Shown here in pieces: positions 1 to 9,544 of a stretch of 64,000 nt of DNA. The DNA is taken from contig JAOWBW010000043.1 in assembly GCA_026119855.1 (NCBI GenBank), positions 2,108,001-2,172,000 of the forward strand. Reading direction: 5' to 3'. A program made the translations under genes and the position numbers. Origin of the DNA: Campanula takesimana (taxonomy: Eukaryota; Streptophyta; Magnoliopsida; Asterales; Campanulaceae). The notes beneath the pieces are model-generated. The model was not told the origin of the DNA. It saw nothing but the letters and a program-made list of their open reading frames with translations, and did no database searches. Within the stretch, counting starts at the first letter, position 1. The number at the start of each line of letters is the position of its first letter.

Positions 1-30
1 NNNNNNNNNNNNNNNNNNNNNNNNNNNNNN
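1..30. other. Assembly gap (N)
   Basis: Thirty N bases open the window, so the left part of element 1, including its expected 3' LTR, is not visible here. Confidence 0.99.
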
Positions 31-665
31 AACCTACGGATACTATCTTACATGAAGAACGAACATTCGTAAGCAATGAAGTTATTTGGGAAAATTAAAG
101 ACTATGTTGTCTAAATAATCCCAAGATGGAATGGTAAACGAAATCAGAATCGCCAGGGTCCTGCCGATTGCGCTAAGTAATAGATGTCGGATCTCTCGCG
201 AACAGAAAACGCCGAGGCTTCTGCCAACCACGATCGATCAAGGATACGTATGTCATAGAGGCGCCGAAGTCTCTACGATCATGCAAGTCCTATAGTAAAT
301 GCTGGATCTCTCGCAAACAGAAAACGCCGAGGCTTCTGCCAATCACATTCGATCAAGGATACGTATGTCATAGAGGCGCCGAAGTCTCTACACCATACGA
401 ATCTATAGATATGCTGGATCTCTCGCAAACAGAAAACGCCGAGGCTTCTGCCAACCACGATCGATCTAGGATGTATGACATAGAGGCGCCGAAGTCTCTG
501 TAATCATACGAATCCTAAGCAAATATTCTGTGAAAGAATGGAAATTTTAAGGGGCTTTCCGTACCCAAAGGTAACGAATATCAGTCAACTTGTGCTAAGG
601 GCTTTAAGATGAATTAAAGGGAAAAGATCAGGGACGGAAGTGGAATTTTATCTGAAGGGACAAGG
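31..665. repeat. Non-coding 3' region of element 1 with a 112-115 bp tandem repeat
   Basis: No gene is visible. Units starting near 189, 304 and 416 share ggatctctcgc, then cgccgaggcttctgcc, then tagaggcgccgaagtctct. Text before the array (frequent 'gaacgaa..cgtaagcaatgaagt' phrases) resembles 50.3-50.6 kb, which lies just inside the 3' LTR of element 4. This suggests the matching untranslated 3' region of element 1, whose 3' LTR would lie left of the gap. Confidence 0.75.
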
Positions 666-798
666 TTGGCCGCGTGCCAAACCCTACAATTGCAATAGTG
701 GCCGCGTGGCCAAGACCGCTGAGCGGTCAGATCTCTTTTACGCGGATCGCTGATCTGACGGCTGGGGTTGCAATGGCAAAAGTGGCCGCGTGGGCCAA
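666..798. promoter_or_regulatory. Three TGGCCGCGTGGCCA-type palindromic boxes upstream of the PMD gene
   Basis: Near-palindromic boxes sit at about 666-680, 697-712 and 781-798. The phrases around them (caaggttggccgc, caatagtggccgcgtgg, gccaaggatgccg) also occur in the same order inside the U3 of the element 1 LTR at 21893-22000. The array ends about 185 bp before the ATG of the plus-strand PMD gene. A pyrimidine-rich stretch (840-890) and purine-rich agagaga tracts, like a plant 5' UTR, lie between. A promoter role is inferred. Confidence 0.6.
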
Positions 799-982
799 GG
801 ATGCCGACGGGCTGACTCCTTGGTCACATCACCAGACACCTTCCCTCTTCTTCTTCTTTTCTTCTTTCTTCTTTCTCCTTTCCTCCATTGTTAACGAGTT
901 AGAGAGAGAAAATTGGGTTTTAGAGAGAGAAAGTTTGGATTTGATAATCTTGGAGACTTCATTTCATATATCTCTTGAAGCT

Positions 983-3184
983 ATGGCAGATTGGATCAAT
1001 GAGGCGTTATTTAGGGATTTCCCGGGCCAGTGGTATATGCTTCCACAACAAGAGCAACAAGGAGAGGGGCACGGTAATGCTCAGGGCGGAGGAAATGTAG
1101 GGGCTGACCCAGGAGCGGGCTTTGAAGCGGCGCCCTTGATTCCACGGGTGGTTTGAGACCACGAGCCGCGACTCAGAATTATCACGATAATCTGCTGCGG
1201 TCTACGTTCGACCAAGATTACGATTTTTACATCGACTTTGAGCGTCATTGGTCGATGGGGCTTCCGGAGACGCGAGAGGTAAATTTCGAATTTTCACTCC
1301 TCTCCTTCTCGCACATTTGTATGTTTTATGCACATAATATGAAATGCTAGAATAATGGAATGCTATAATTTAAATTGCTAGAATTGTAAATTGCCAGAAT
1401 GGTAACGTACCTGTGCTGTGTTTACCTGCAGGGATCAAGGCTCGTGGGTCCACAGTGACTGTGGGCAAACTGTGGGCGTCCTGCCGGAGGGACCGGGCGG
1501 TTTGCGTGCTCGGATCGAGCTATGGGCTTTGGCCCATTCTTTGACAGTGTCCGCATGGTCGGGGCTACCCTGAAGGTGGCAGCGGTGATAGAGGGGTGCC
1601 GGAGTTCTGGTGGGATACCACCCATACCTTCCACTTTAGTGGGGGAGAGATTACCATCACGCCGACGGATTTCTCAGCCATCACAGGTTGAGGTTTACTG
1701 GTACCCCTTTGCCTTTTGATGAGAGCTTGGCGGAGCGGCGGGACTATAGACGCTCTGCTGGGAGGTGACACCGACTTGGGAGGGGTGTCAAGGGTTATGG
1801 AGTGGAGGCCGGGAAGGTGAATCGCTGGTGGGAGGTGGCTATTGAGGCCTTTAGTAGGGGGGGATATGATTTGGATTGCTTGGTTCCGGCTGTTCTTATG
1901 GTACAGCTTTTCAGAGATTTTGTTTCCCAGTGGGGCTACTGTCTGCCGGTACTCACTGCTAGGGGCTCTTGTGGACTTGGACTTAGTCGTGGGATTTCTT
2001 GGGGTGGAGCTGGTTTGGATGAGATTTACCGGGCTTTGGACCATTGCTCGAGGGCTAGCTCGTCGGCCTTTGACGGGTTCCAGTTCGCCTTTGAGGTACG
2101 CTCTTGACTACCCTTCTTTTCATTTGTTGAGATCTTTGTTCTATCTTTTGGTCTGAAATGTCTCTCTCATTATATGTACAGGCTTGGGTGTACGAGGTCT
2201 TCGGTGTCGCCCCTTTTCAGTTGGTGATGAGTGCTAACAAGGTTGTTCCCATCATGTCGTACTGGTGCAAGGGCAACAGGGCTCCTCCCCGCAGAAACCG
2301 GGATAGGAAGACGGTGGATGCTGCTGATCTGAGGAGGGTGTTCGCGATGTCTGAGCCTGTTGGGGTTAGATTTTACCCATGGAGCCGGCCAATGAGGCTT
2401 CGGTGGGTCCCTATGTAGTGGATTTGACCGCTTCTAGGGTTCTGCTTGTGGGTCTCACCGGGGAGGCCATGTATCTTGGAGAGAGGGTGGTTCGTCAGCA
2501 CAGGGCTGGTGCGTTACCGTGGGCTCCTTATGACCCTCCTCGGGATATGCTCCGTCCCGCGAGGTTGGCGACTTTCTTGGCTCCTACTCCGGTAGAGCAT
2601 TACAGAGGGAGTGACGACTACGCCGGCTATGTGCGGACTCGGTTGATCAGCCCTCAGGTTCGGGATAGGACGCTATCGGGAGAGGGATCGAGCTCGGCCC
2701 GGTATGTTGGTCGGAGTCGGCCTTTGGTTGACATGCCCCTTCGCTCGAGTAGCGTGAGAGTGATGAGGGGCGGCCGGGAAGTGGATCTTAGCTTGGAGCC
2801 GACTGATGCAGATCTTGTCGAGGAGACATTCATTCCTCCGCCCGAAGCTGGGGTACGGCTTTGTTCTTTATATCAGTCGTGTTCGCACACACTTATTTCT
2901 TTCTGCATTGTAATCATTGCCTTGGTTTCCTTTTCAGGTGACTCGGGAGGCATATATCCGTTCAGCCCGGCGGTAGAACGTGTTGATGCGCTTACTGAGG
3001 GAGGCGTACCATTCATGTACTTGTCAGAGGGGCGACGTTGCATCACCCCAGCGTCGCGAGCGGTCTCCGAACGTGCGGGCTCTTCTCACACTGGTGGTCG
3101 AGTGGTCCGGGGATGGAGTTCGAGTGCCGGTAGCTCTCGGGCTTTAGCGCGGCGTGGAGACACCACGGAGGAGGATTCTGACTA
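983..3184 (+). pseudogene. Plant mobile domain (PMD, MAIN-like) gene, antisense accessory gene of element 1, frameshifted
   Basis: The start is the ATG at 983 (MADWINEALF), after the UTR-like tract. Three GT-AG introns fit: about 1279-1431, 2096-2181 and 2853-2937. Their flanking exons join at matching protein text (ending TREV-type and resuming; FAFE then AWVYE). The middle exon encodes a PMD core: TFHFSGGEITITPTDFSAI, then LFPSG..SLLGALVDLD, then a Y/W-rich block (AWVYEVFGVAPFQ). The tail is Ser/Arg-rich and acidic (TTEEDSD). Reading frame is lost near 1590, 1685, in 1750-1800, around 1900-2000 and near 2385, so no intact product is expected. PMD proteins are known in plants both as host genes (MAIN/MAIL, needed for transposon silencing) and as cargo of transposable elements. 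The gene runs opposite to gag-pol of the surrounding gypsy element. Exon limits are approximate. Confidence 0.7.
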
Positions 3185-3456
3185 GGCGGGGCCCATCTTT
3201 CCATCTTTATTTCCTACACTGTCACCTAGTAGAGAGCAGAGGGATATGTATGTATAGAACAGATGTACAAAATGCATGTATGTATATTATGTTCTAAAAT
3301 GCAATTTTATTGTGGGAGCCTACTTGTACAAACTAGTTATTTTACAATGTTCCTAATTTTATATAATGCATGAGCCACGGGACGGGGCAGGTACGTAGTT
3401 GCATGGATCCGTCACGGAGTGGGAAGAAACAAACTGGATTTCTGCATGGAGCAATG
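3185..3456. other. Spacer between the two plus-strand accessory genes
   Basis: AT-rich text after the PMD stop, with TATA-like and polyadenylation-like stretches (tgtatgtatattatg, about 3270-3300). No gene or recognisable repeat is visible until the palindrome boxes begin. Confidence 0.5.
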
Positions 3457-3644
3457 TTGGCCGCATGGCCATGGCGAGGCCCAGAGCAATGTTGGCCGCC
3501 TGGCCATGGCAAGATCCGGAGCAATGTTGGCCGCGTGGCCTAGGAAGAAGTTGGCCGCCTGGCCAAGGACAATATCGGCCGCGGGGCCAGGGGCAATGTT
3601 GGCCGCGTGGCATATCTTCCAATATCCCAATGGCCGCGTGGCCA
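3457..3644. promoter_or_regulatory. Seven TGGCCGCGTGGCCA-type boxes upstream of the second accessory gene
   Basis: Seven boxes occur at about 3457, 3491, 3527, 3550, 3575, 3599 and 3629, spaced 23-36 bp, each a variant of TTGGCCGCNTGGCCA. A TATA-like 'ctatttaatg' follows at about 3699, and the ATG of the next gene lies at 3793. The same box type sits just upstream of the TATA box in the element 1 LTR. Their position before a gene in all three places supports a promoter function (inferred). Confidence 0.65.
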
Positions 3645-3792
3645 AGCCTGTAGTCGGCTCTGCTTTTCCTTTTCCTGGCAAGAGTGGGAGTCCATACCCT
3701 ATTTAATGAACCTTTTGCAGCCACAAAAACGTACCAGCAACCTTTTGATCAGTTTTTTGAGTTCCTTTTAGCCAATTTGCTTGCTCTTTGCC

Positions 3793-5258
3793 ATGGATCA
3801 AGAGGCTAGGTTCACAAGTCTTGAGAAAAAAAGTCTTTATAACCTCTTTGGAGAAGTGGGTTGCCAACTTCCTGGTTCTAGTCGTAGGAAACTTGATGAA
3901 CGGTATGGGATAAAGTGTCTTTGGTCACTTTTGCACATGAACTCCAATACCAACCTCTTGCAAGCCTGTGGGAGATTTTGGAATGATACCCTCCATGTCT
4001 TCAACTTTTCATTCAACGAGATACACCCACTTATGAGGACATCGCGGCATTATGTGGCTACGAAGGGAAGGGTAAAGTTGCCTTGCCTTTTGACTTCGTT
4101 TGCTTGAGGGACAAGTTGATGACCTTTGGCGTGCCCGCGGATGACTTTGATAGGTATGCTAGGGGCGGTTATGTCGACCTTTCTTGGATGCCACAACACT
4201 TTATACACATGGATGTGACCTCTGACCGTTCCTTGGACCATCTTGCGCTATGTCTGTTTGCCTCTATTCTTTTCCCTTCTGAGGTTGGATTTGCTAGTGA
4301 GGGGTGTTTGGGCATGGTGAATTCAGCTCGTTTAGGTTATAACATTGTACCGCCATTCTTGGGGAGATGCTCTGTGGGATTCCCCATCTCGCGGCTTATG
4401 GTGGGATGCCTTGTGGTAGTGATAGGCTTTTGACCATGTGGTTGCAAGAGAGGCTTCGAGTGAATAAACCGGCGGCTTCTCTGAAGGTGGACCCATGGAT
4501 GCACCGCATTAGAGGCATGGCGGAGCGGTTTGAGGGCATGACTCTCAAAGGTTGGAAAAGTATTTGGCGGAAATGGTGACTGACGACATTCAGTGGGTGG
4601 TGCCCCATTGGCACATTCACTCTGTGAGGGAGAAACAAGTGGGACTTCACATGATCAAAGTTCCGACCCTTTCTGGGACTACCTTTTACTATCCCTCTAG
4701 AGTGCTTCGTCAGTATGGTTTGGTGCAGACCATCCGGAGGGTTGGGACGAGGAGAGAGATGATTTTCCTTTTGGGATACTTCAGTTGGATGATAGTGCCT
4801 CAGTCCTTCTTTCTCAGATGTGGGGCGAGGCCGGCTTTAGTCGTAGGACCTTCCTCACACGCTCTAGCAACACCTTCCTGCCACGCGAGTATTTGGATTG
4901 GTACATGGGGAGACTTGGGCATGCGGAGCAGACTCTAGAGACCCTAAGGGGCACTATTTTGGGATCCTGTGCTCCAAGTTTTTCATTGAGAATTAAGGAG
5001 GCTGAGGCTTATGAGAGGAAGATGAGTAAGAGCGTGGCTAACGGAGGCGGAGAAGAAGTGGGGGCGTCAAAGAAGAGAAAGGGCGAAGAGGCTCCTAATG
5101 GCAAGGCTAAAGGTGTTAGCGAGTTCAAAAGAAGATTTGTGAGAATCCTAGCAAGAAGAAAGTTCGCCGTGGGCAAAGCAAGAAGAAAGAGACCGAGGGC
5201 ACAAATGGCACTAAGGAGTAATCCCGAGCATCTCTCCATAGTCGTGCAGACACATTAG
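3793..5258 (+). pseudogene. PMD/DUF7745-like plant transposon-associated gene, antisense in element 1, frameshifted
   Basis: The ATG at 3793 sits in a strong plant start context (gccATGGa). In successive frames the reading gives SRRKLDERYGIKCLWSLL, then a CGRFWNDTLHVFNF segment, an EDIAALCGYEG segment, a WLQERL segment, YPSRVLRQYGLVQTI, and a Lys-rich nuclear-type tail (KKRKGEE, SKKK). This order (Leu/Trp-rich helix, FWN..hxF, EDIxxLCG, WL.ERL, RxLRQxG) is typical of the DUF7745/PMD-like proteins often carried by plant gypsy elements. Frame shifts fall near 4025, 4360, 4555 and 4760, so it is a broken copy. Two frames end the tail, at about 5221 (more Lys-rich, preferred) or 5258. No introns are evident. 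It follows the PMD gene on the same strand with its own box array. Function unknown; the family name is recalled from motifs. Confidence 0.6.
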
Positions 5259-5469
5259 TTTAATTTAGTTTACTTTTGTTTAGTTTCAATTTCAGAATAG
5301 GTTATTTATTCAAAAAGTATGTCAAGCTTAGACTCATCAAAAAAGTGTTAACATGCAGTGACTATGGAAATAAAAGTTTTTGCTTTAGAAAAATACAACT
5401 TCTATCTTTATTGCTTTGACAAGATTTGGATGTTTATTTGTTTTTTTAGACCGCACCTTTTGAAAGGCT
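5259..5469. other. AT-rich spacer after the accessory gene
   Basis: Probable 3' UTR of the plus-strand gene, with repeated ttagttt phrases. No other feature is visible before motif A. Confidence 0.4.
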
Positions 5470-5523
5470 GCCTACGTTCCCCTTTTACAAATAGGACTAA
5501 GGGGCTCAGGTCACCGTAGTTCA
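5470..5523. repeat. Motif A, copy 1 (two-stem conserved block)
   Basis: The outer arms cctacg and cgtag can pair, and so can the inner arms ccccttt and aagggg. A conserved 'ctcaggtca' precedes the second outer arm and 'ttc' follows it. See the finding on motif A. Confidence 0.7.
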
Positions 5524-5586
5524 CTCCAGTCAGACTAGAATGATTTTAAAGAAAGGGAAGATAAAAGGGGAATGCTCTAACTTTTA

Positions 5587-5622
5587 CCTAGACCGCCCTT
5601 GCGGGTTTTCGATCTAGCGAGC
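5587..5622. repeat. Motif B, copy 1
   Basis: The outer arms ctaga and tctag enclose an inner hairpin ccgc-ccttgcgg and the conserved gggttttc. It lies between the accessory genes and the gag/pol remnants. Confidence 0.7.
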
Positions 5623-5644
5623 TTTGTACGCACCCTTATTTTGC

Positions 5645-5680
5645 ATAGACCGCCCTTTGCGGGTTTTCAGTCTATCGGGC
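5645..5680. repeat. Motif B, copy 2
   Basis: The outer arms atagac and gtctat pair perfectly but differ from copy 1 at paired positions. The inner cgccctttgcgg is kept. Confidence 0.7.
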
Positions 5681-5805
5681 TTCTATTTGCGTAGTAAAAC
5701 ATTTTTTTTTTTTAAGAGGGGGGTTGTACTAGTCGTAGTAGCGTCTAAGCTTGCTGAGGTTGACTGGTTCCTTGAACGGGTTGCCATCCAAACCTGCCAT
5801 TATGT

Positions 5806-6174
5806 CTAGTCTCGTGGCGCGCCCTGAGCTTTGGTCATTGTGTCGACGCGTTGCTTCAAATCCTCTATTTCTCTTGAGATGTCTTGAATCGTTTCTGCAG
5901 TCAGGTGCGAGGGTACCTCCGAGTCGTTCTTCACATAAGGTTCGGTTTCGCAGCAACCGAGGAGTTCTAAGTTTTCGCATTCCCTATAGAACCAAAATCC
6001 TCTCACGCTGGTGAGCATGTTCGCGTCCATCAAGCCTCGGATTCTCCGTTGTAGAGCGACACAATCGTTGGTGTCGTGGCCTTCGTCTTGGTGGTAAGAG
6101 CAACTTTTGGTAGGTTCAAATGGTTGAAGGGGTGGTAATTCGGAGAGTAGTGAATGTTCCCCTAAAGGTTGCAT
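5806..6174 (-). pseudogene. gag C-terminal fragment with a CCHC-like knuckle (gypsy)
   Basis: A 122-codon ORF contains SCSYHQDEGHDTNDCVALQRRI, a variant C-X2-H-X4-H-X4-C zinc knuckle followed by an LxxxIxxLMD helix. This is the standard end of Tat-type gag. It continues with a Glu/Lys-rich coiled segment (DISREIEDLKQRVDTM). There is no capsid domain in front; upstream sequence is of RT/RNase H type. It therefore looks like a gag end joined to a pol remnant by deletion or recombination inside element 1. The knuckle would bind RNA during packaging in an intact element. Not functional here. Confidence 0.6.
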
Positions 6175-6642
6175 CTTGCCGTTTGTTTCAGTTGGTCGGA
6201 CAATATTTCGAAAGGGGTCCCCATTCTTGTGTATCGGTGGACTGAGAGGGGGTATTTTTCCGAAAATCTTTGCAGTTTTTCACTGATCTTCTTTTCTTGG
6301 CGCGAGGGCCACAATTCTGTCGTTGGTGTTTGGGGTCCGAAGTTCATTCCCATGTGCCGGGTGCAGGATTGGGGTATTCGCGAGGTACTCCTTGAGGCAG
6401 CATAATGCGAACTCACATCTCGAACTCCATTCTTGGTCGCGGGCCCTTCTATTTCTCTGAGTGTCGGTTCCCCCACTGTTGTAAAATGGTTGAGGTATTG
6501 CAGTAACTTGATGAGTTTTTCCTTTTCGGCTTTGTTCCGAGGAGACTGCATCTTCAACACGGCTCGAACTCGCCGACTGATGGGCCTCCACGAGGTTGTG
6601 AAGGGGGTCGCTTCTTGGTCCTCCTTGGTTGTCTCGATCTGG
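6175..6642 (-). pseudogene. Degenerate RT-thumb / RNase H connection fragment (gypsy pol)
   Basis: Overlapping minus-strand frames give VLKMQSPRNKAEKEKLIKLL, then QYLNHF, then CALCCLKEYLANTPILHP. In order these resemble the thumb and connection of gypsy pol (MxxPRNxKExxxLxGxxxxLxRF ... AFxxLKxYLxxPPxL). Stops and frame changes separate the pieces, and the RNase H active-site part is missing. It stands where the C-terminal pol of element 1 should be, after a gap that removes the RT catalytic centre. Inferred from motif order only. Confidence 0.45.
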
Positions 6643-8022
6643 TTATAGCCGGCAAACCATCAACAACGACTTGACCTCATAATGGGCGGTCGCGCCCACC
6701 AACATTTCGATATTTGGCAAGGGGAAGTCATCCTTCGGCGTAGCTTTGTTGAGATCCCGAAAATCCACACATGATCTGACTTTACCGTTGGATTTCTTGA
6801 CAGTCACCAGATTTGATAACCAAGTTGGATACTCGATCACCCTAATGAACCCCACGGAGTAGCTTCTCATTCTCTTCCTTCACTTGCGAGACCATTCCGG
6901 CTTAATGTGGCGCAGCTTCTGTTTGACTGACTTAGCGTCTGGTGCTGTCGGGATTTTGTGCTCTACGATCGAGTTGTCGAGCCCCGGCATGTCTTTATAA
7001 GACCACGCAAACACATCCATATATTCTTTGAGTAGCTCAATCAGTGCTTCCCTTTCGGCTCCGCTGAAGAAGCTCCCAATCTGCGTTTCCTTAGGCTCGG
7101 CTTCGGTTCCCAAATTCACGCATGTTAACACCTCATCGGCAGCTTGGGCTCGAGATTCTTTTTGATTAATAACCTGTTCTGAGATTTCTTTAATGTATTC
7201 ATCATTTAATGTGTCTGTGTCTGCCTCTTCTAATGAATCATTATTAACTAAGTGTATATCATTAGTTTGATTATTAGCCAATTTATCAGTTAAAAGAGTG
7301 ACTATGGAGGGATACTCGGAAAGGTCGAGGGTTTTATTCATGGCAAAAGGAAAAATAGCGTTCGCAACAGGATCATAGTCTGCGGACGTAAGGTCGTCAG
7401 ACTTAGAGGAAGACTCAAATTCAAAATGTAAAACACTAGACTCTGGGGACGGGGATTTTGGGCGAGTGACAGGAGATGCTGCAGGAGTGGCGACAGGAGA
7501 AGGAGTAAGCCCCAGTGTTCCCATCATAAATTCCGGAGTAGCTATAGGTCCCCCAATGATGCACCAATTCTTGAGCTTGTCCTCCATGGGTACCACCAAT
7601 GTCCTTGGGTCCACCTTATCCTCAGAATCATCTCCAATGACGGCAACCATGTCTTCGTGCAGCCCCAGATTACCCAGATGTTGAAGAAGATATTGGCCGT
7701 CCCACGTCTCAGTCGAACTCGGAGTTTCTGCGGCTTCTATTGCTGGCTTGTCAAGGGTTGCGGCTTCAAGTTGATCTGCCAAGTCATCTGCGACCTTGGT
7801 GGAGTACTCATGCCTGATGGTTCTAACTCTGCCCGTGGCTTTGTCATATTCCATGTAAGTCAGCTTCATGTTGGACCGATCGAATTCCACATCTCTGAAA
7901 ATCTCGAACCCTTTCTGCAACTTCCCGGTGTGGTCAATCCATGGCTCTGCGAACTCAAAACACGAAAACTCCTCGCCTTCCCTGACGAAGTAGCTATTCA
8001 GGGACAGGCGGTATGGCCGCAT
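6643..8022 (-). pseudogene. gypsy pol: protease-RT linker and N-terminal RT, truncated
   Basis: A 380-codon ORF starts at 8022 and carries an acidic linker (residues about 1-310). It then enters the RT entry block (ALIELLKEYMDVFAWSYKDM, about 325-345, and VEHKIPT) and stops near 6880. After one or more frame breaks, 6870-6643 resumes with the RT fingers: GFIRVIEYPTWLSNLVTVKK, then GKVRSCVDFRDLNKATPKDD and FPLPNIE. This is standard Ty3/gypsy RT. It breaks off before the YxDD catalytic motif; RNase H and integrase are absent apart from fragments further left. RT would copy the element RNA into cDNA; this copy cannot. Confidence 0.85.
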
Positions 8023-8023
8023 T

Positions 8024-8724
8024 TCAGGCTTTTTTGTAGGGAAGCTTCATCTTATTAAGCAATTCTATCCTTTGTTGCTCCATCTTGTCTTCAAGAGTAA
8101 GGGTGTACCCTAGACCGAACAACCCTCGATGATCAACCTCTTCAACCAATTCTGTGGGGCCTTGCAAGTTCTTACCTAGCCCCAGCCCCGGTATAAAACC
8201 CATGTTACGCAGTATCTTGACAACAGGTGCCACTTTGTCCGTTGTTTTGGTGAGGTCGATGGTGCAGATCTGTGCTTGAGAGACTATTTCGAAGCCATTG
8301 AAGAGTCGGCTCTCTTCCCCATGCTGAATCTGTAAGACAGGAACGCCCTTGGTGTCCGTCCCTTGGGCAGTTACGAGATCACTGTAGATGATGGTCACTT
8401 CATTACCAGATTGAAACTTCACACACTGGTGCAGGGAAGATGGGACAGCGCCCGACTGATGTAACCATGGCCGGCCAAGGAGGAGTGAGAAGGTTGCGGG
8501 GATGTCTATGACGTGGAAGTCGGTCGGCAGGATCTTTGTTCCGATGGTAATGGGCAGGGTGGCTTCGCCTATCACAGCGCGGCATGTAGAGTCATAAGCT
8601 TTGATGGTTTGCTTGGATGGGCGTAAATCAACACCATGAACACCAACCACATCCATCATCCTTGAAGGCAGGATATTAATTGCAGAACCATTATCAATGA
8701 ATACACGGGGGATTTTCTTGCCAT
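8024..8724 (-). pseudogene. gypsy aspartic protease with G-patch (Tat/Ogre type)
   Basis: The minus frame around 8725-8660 gives PRVFIDNGSAINILPSR, the D-N-G-S-A active site of plant Tat-type retroelement protease. ORF 8659-8024 continues with the flap and second strand region (DFHVIDIPATFSLLLGRPWL, where the LLGRPWL box is diagnostic). Near its end lies GFIPGLGLGKNLQG, a G-patch motif known in several plant gypsy proteins and proposed to bind RNA. The previous ORF reaches this one only across a frameshift near 8745, so the polyprotein is broken. In an intact element the protease would cut Gag-Pol. Confidence 0.85.
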
Positions 8725-9294
8725 TTACCTCGACAGTGATGTATAAAGCTCATTATGATTAACTCCGAACGCTGGCTTGTCTAGCTCCGAGAAAGTAATG
8801 ATGTTTCCGTAGTGGATATTACCAATCATGTGGGTGACATCCTCCGGGGTAGTAGTGGATGGTACCATGGTGGCGGCGAGGTTTTGCTCGAGCATGAGGC
8901 GATGGGCTAGGGAGGAGGTGAGTAGGGACCATAGTGAAATATGGGCTTGGGTTTGTTTGAGTTGAGTGAGGATAGGGTCTTCTTTGTCTAGGTCGGCTTG
9001 CTCGGGTTCCTTCCCAAAGATTTTCTTTGCACCCTTTGGGTCGGATTGGTACACTTGACCGGATCTTGTAAGGAGACAAACTTCTGCATGCAGCTCCTCC
9101 AAAGACAATGGCGAGTCATGACAAGGGGGCGAAACTTCGGTCTTTTCGGCCTCCTCGAAGATTTCGGCCCAAGAAAGAGGTTGAGAGGGCTTGGGACTCT
9201 CTTCCTCTAGAGATTCGACTTCACTCACTAGTTCTTCTAAAGACAACAAGTAGCAAGAAGATTCTTTATTATTAGTCATTGGAATACAACCCAT
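8725..9294 (-). CDS. gag-protease linker ORF of the gypsy polyprotein
   Basis: A 189-codon ORF with Glu/Ser-rich repeats (SLEELVSEVESLEEE, SLEELHAEV) and the phrase LLTRSGQVYQ. The latter matches the 'TRSGRxY' box that precedes the protease in many Tat/Ogre polyproteins. The end (HMIGNIHYGNIITFSELDKP) leads towards the protease strand, but a frame slip near 8745 ends it. No catalytic domain. It links gag (right) and protease (left) in the minus-strand order of element 1 and is best seen as part of one broken gag-pol gene, not an independent gene. Confidence 0.6.
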   Translation of the reverse strand: MGCIPMTNNKESSCYLLSLEELVSEVESLEEESPKPSQPLSWAEIFEEAEKTEVSPPCHDSPLSLEELHAEVCLLTRSGQVYQSDPKGAKKIFGKEPEQADLDKEDPILTQLKQTQAHISLWSLLTSSLAHRLMLEQNLAATMVPSTTTPEDVTHMIGNIHYGNIITFSELDKPAFGVNHNELYTSLSR

Positions 9295-9492
9295 CTAATC
9301 ACAGTCCGCCACAACAGGCTTGGCCGGATCAGTGATCTCACTAAGTTCTACCATGAGTACATTGCTAGCTACATAATCTCTAGGGTCTTCGACTACTCCC
9401 TTGTGGATGAGCTCTTGTACGGCTTTCTTGAGTTCAAAACATTCTTCGGTAGTGTGACCGGTGCACTTATGGTAGTGGCAAAACTTTGACAA
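9295..9492 (-). CDS. Second gag-type zinc-knuckle ORF (duplicated gag end)
   Basis: A 65-codon ORF begins MSKFCHYHKCTGHTTEECFE, a C-X2-H-X4-GH-X4-C knuckle followed by a KKAVQELIHKG helix. It repeats the arrangement at the end of the preceding gag (KFCKYHKHIGHTTDGC, helix RVVQGLIND) only about 100 codons downstream. The two differ at many residues, so this is an old duplication or a two-knuckle design. It lies between gag and the linker ORF. Confidence 0.6.
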   Translation of the reverse strand: MSKFCHYHKCTGHTTEECFELKKAVQELIHKGVVEDPRDYVASNVLMVELSEITDPAKPVVADCD

Positions 9493-9544
9493 ATCGCAAC
9501 CAAGACGGGGAGATGTCCTTCTAATGGTTCGAGTATTTCTAACG

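Noticed and set aside
983..3184. Functional host PMD gene
   Set aside because: At least five frame breaks, location inside a gypsy element, and a second degraded copy in a related element argue for element cargo in decay.
3342..3724. Minus-strand ORFs rich in GQHCPWPRG repeats
   Set aside because: They are readings of the TGGCCGCGTGGCCA box array, which is better explained as regulatory DNA before the accessory gene.
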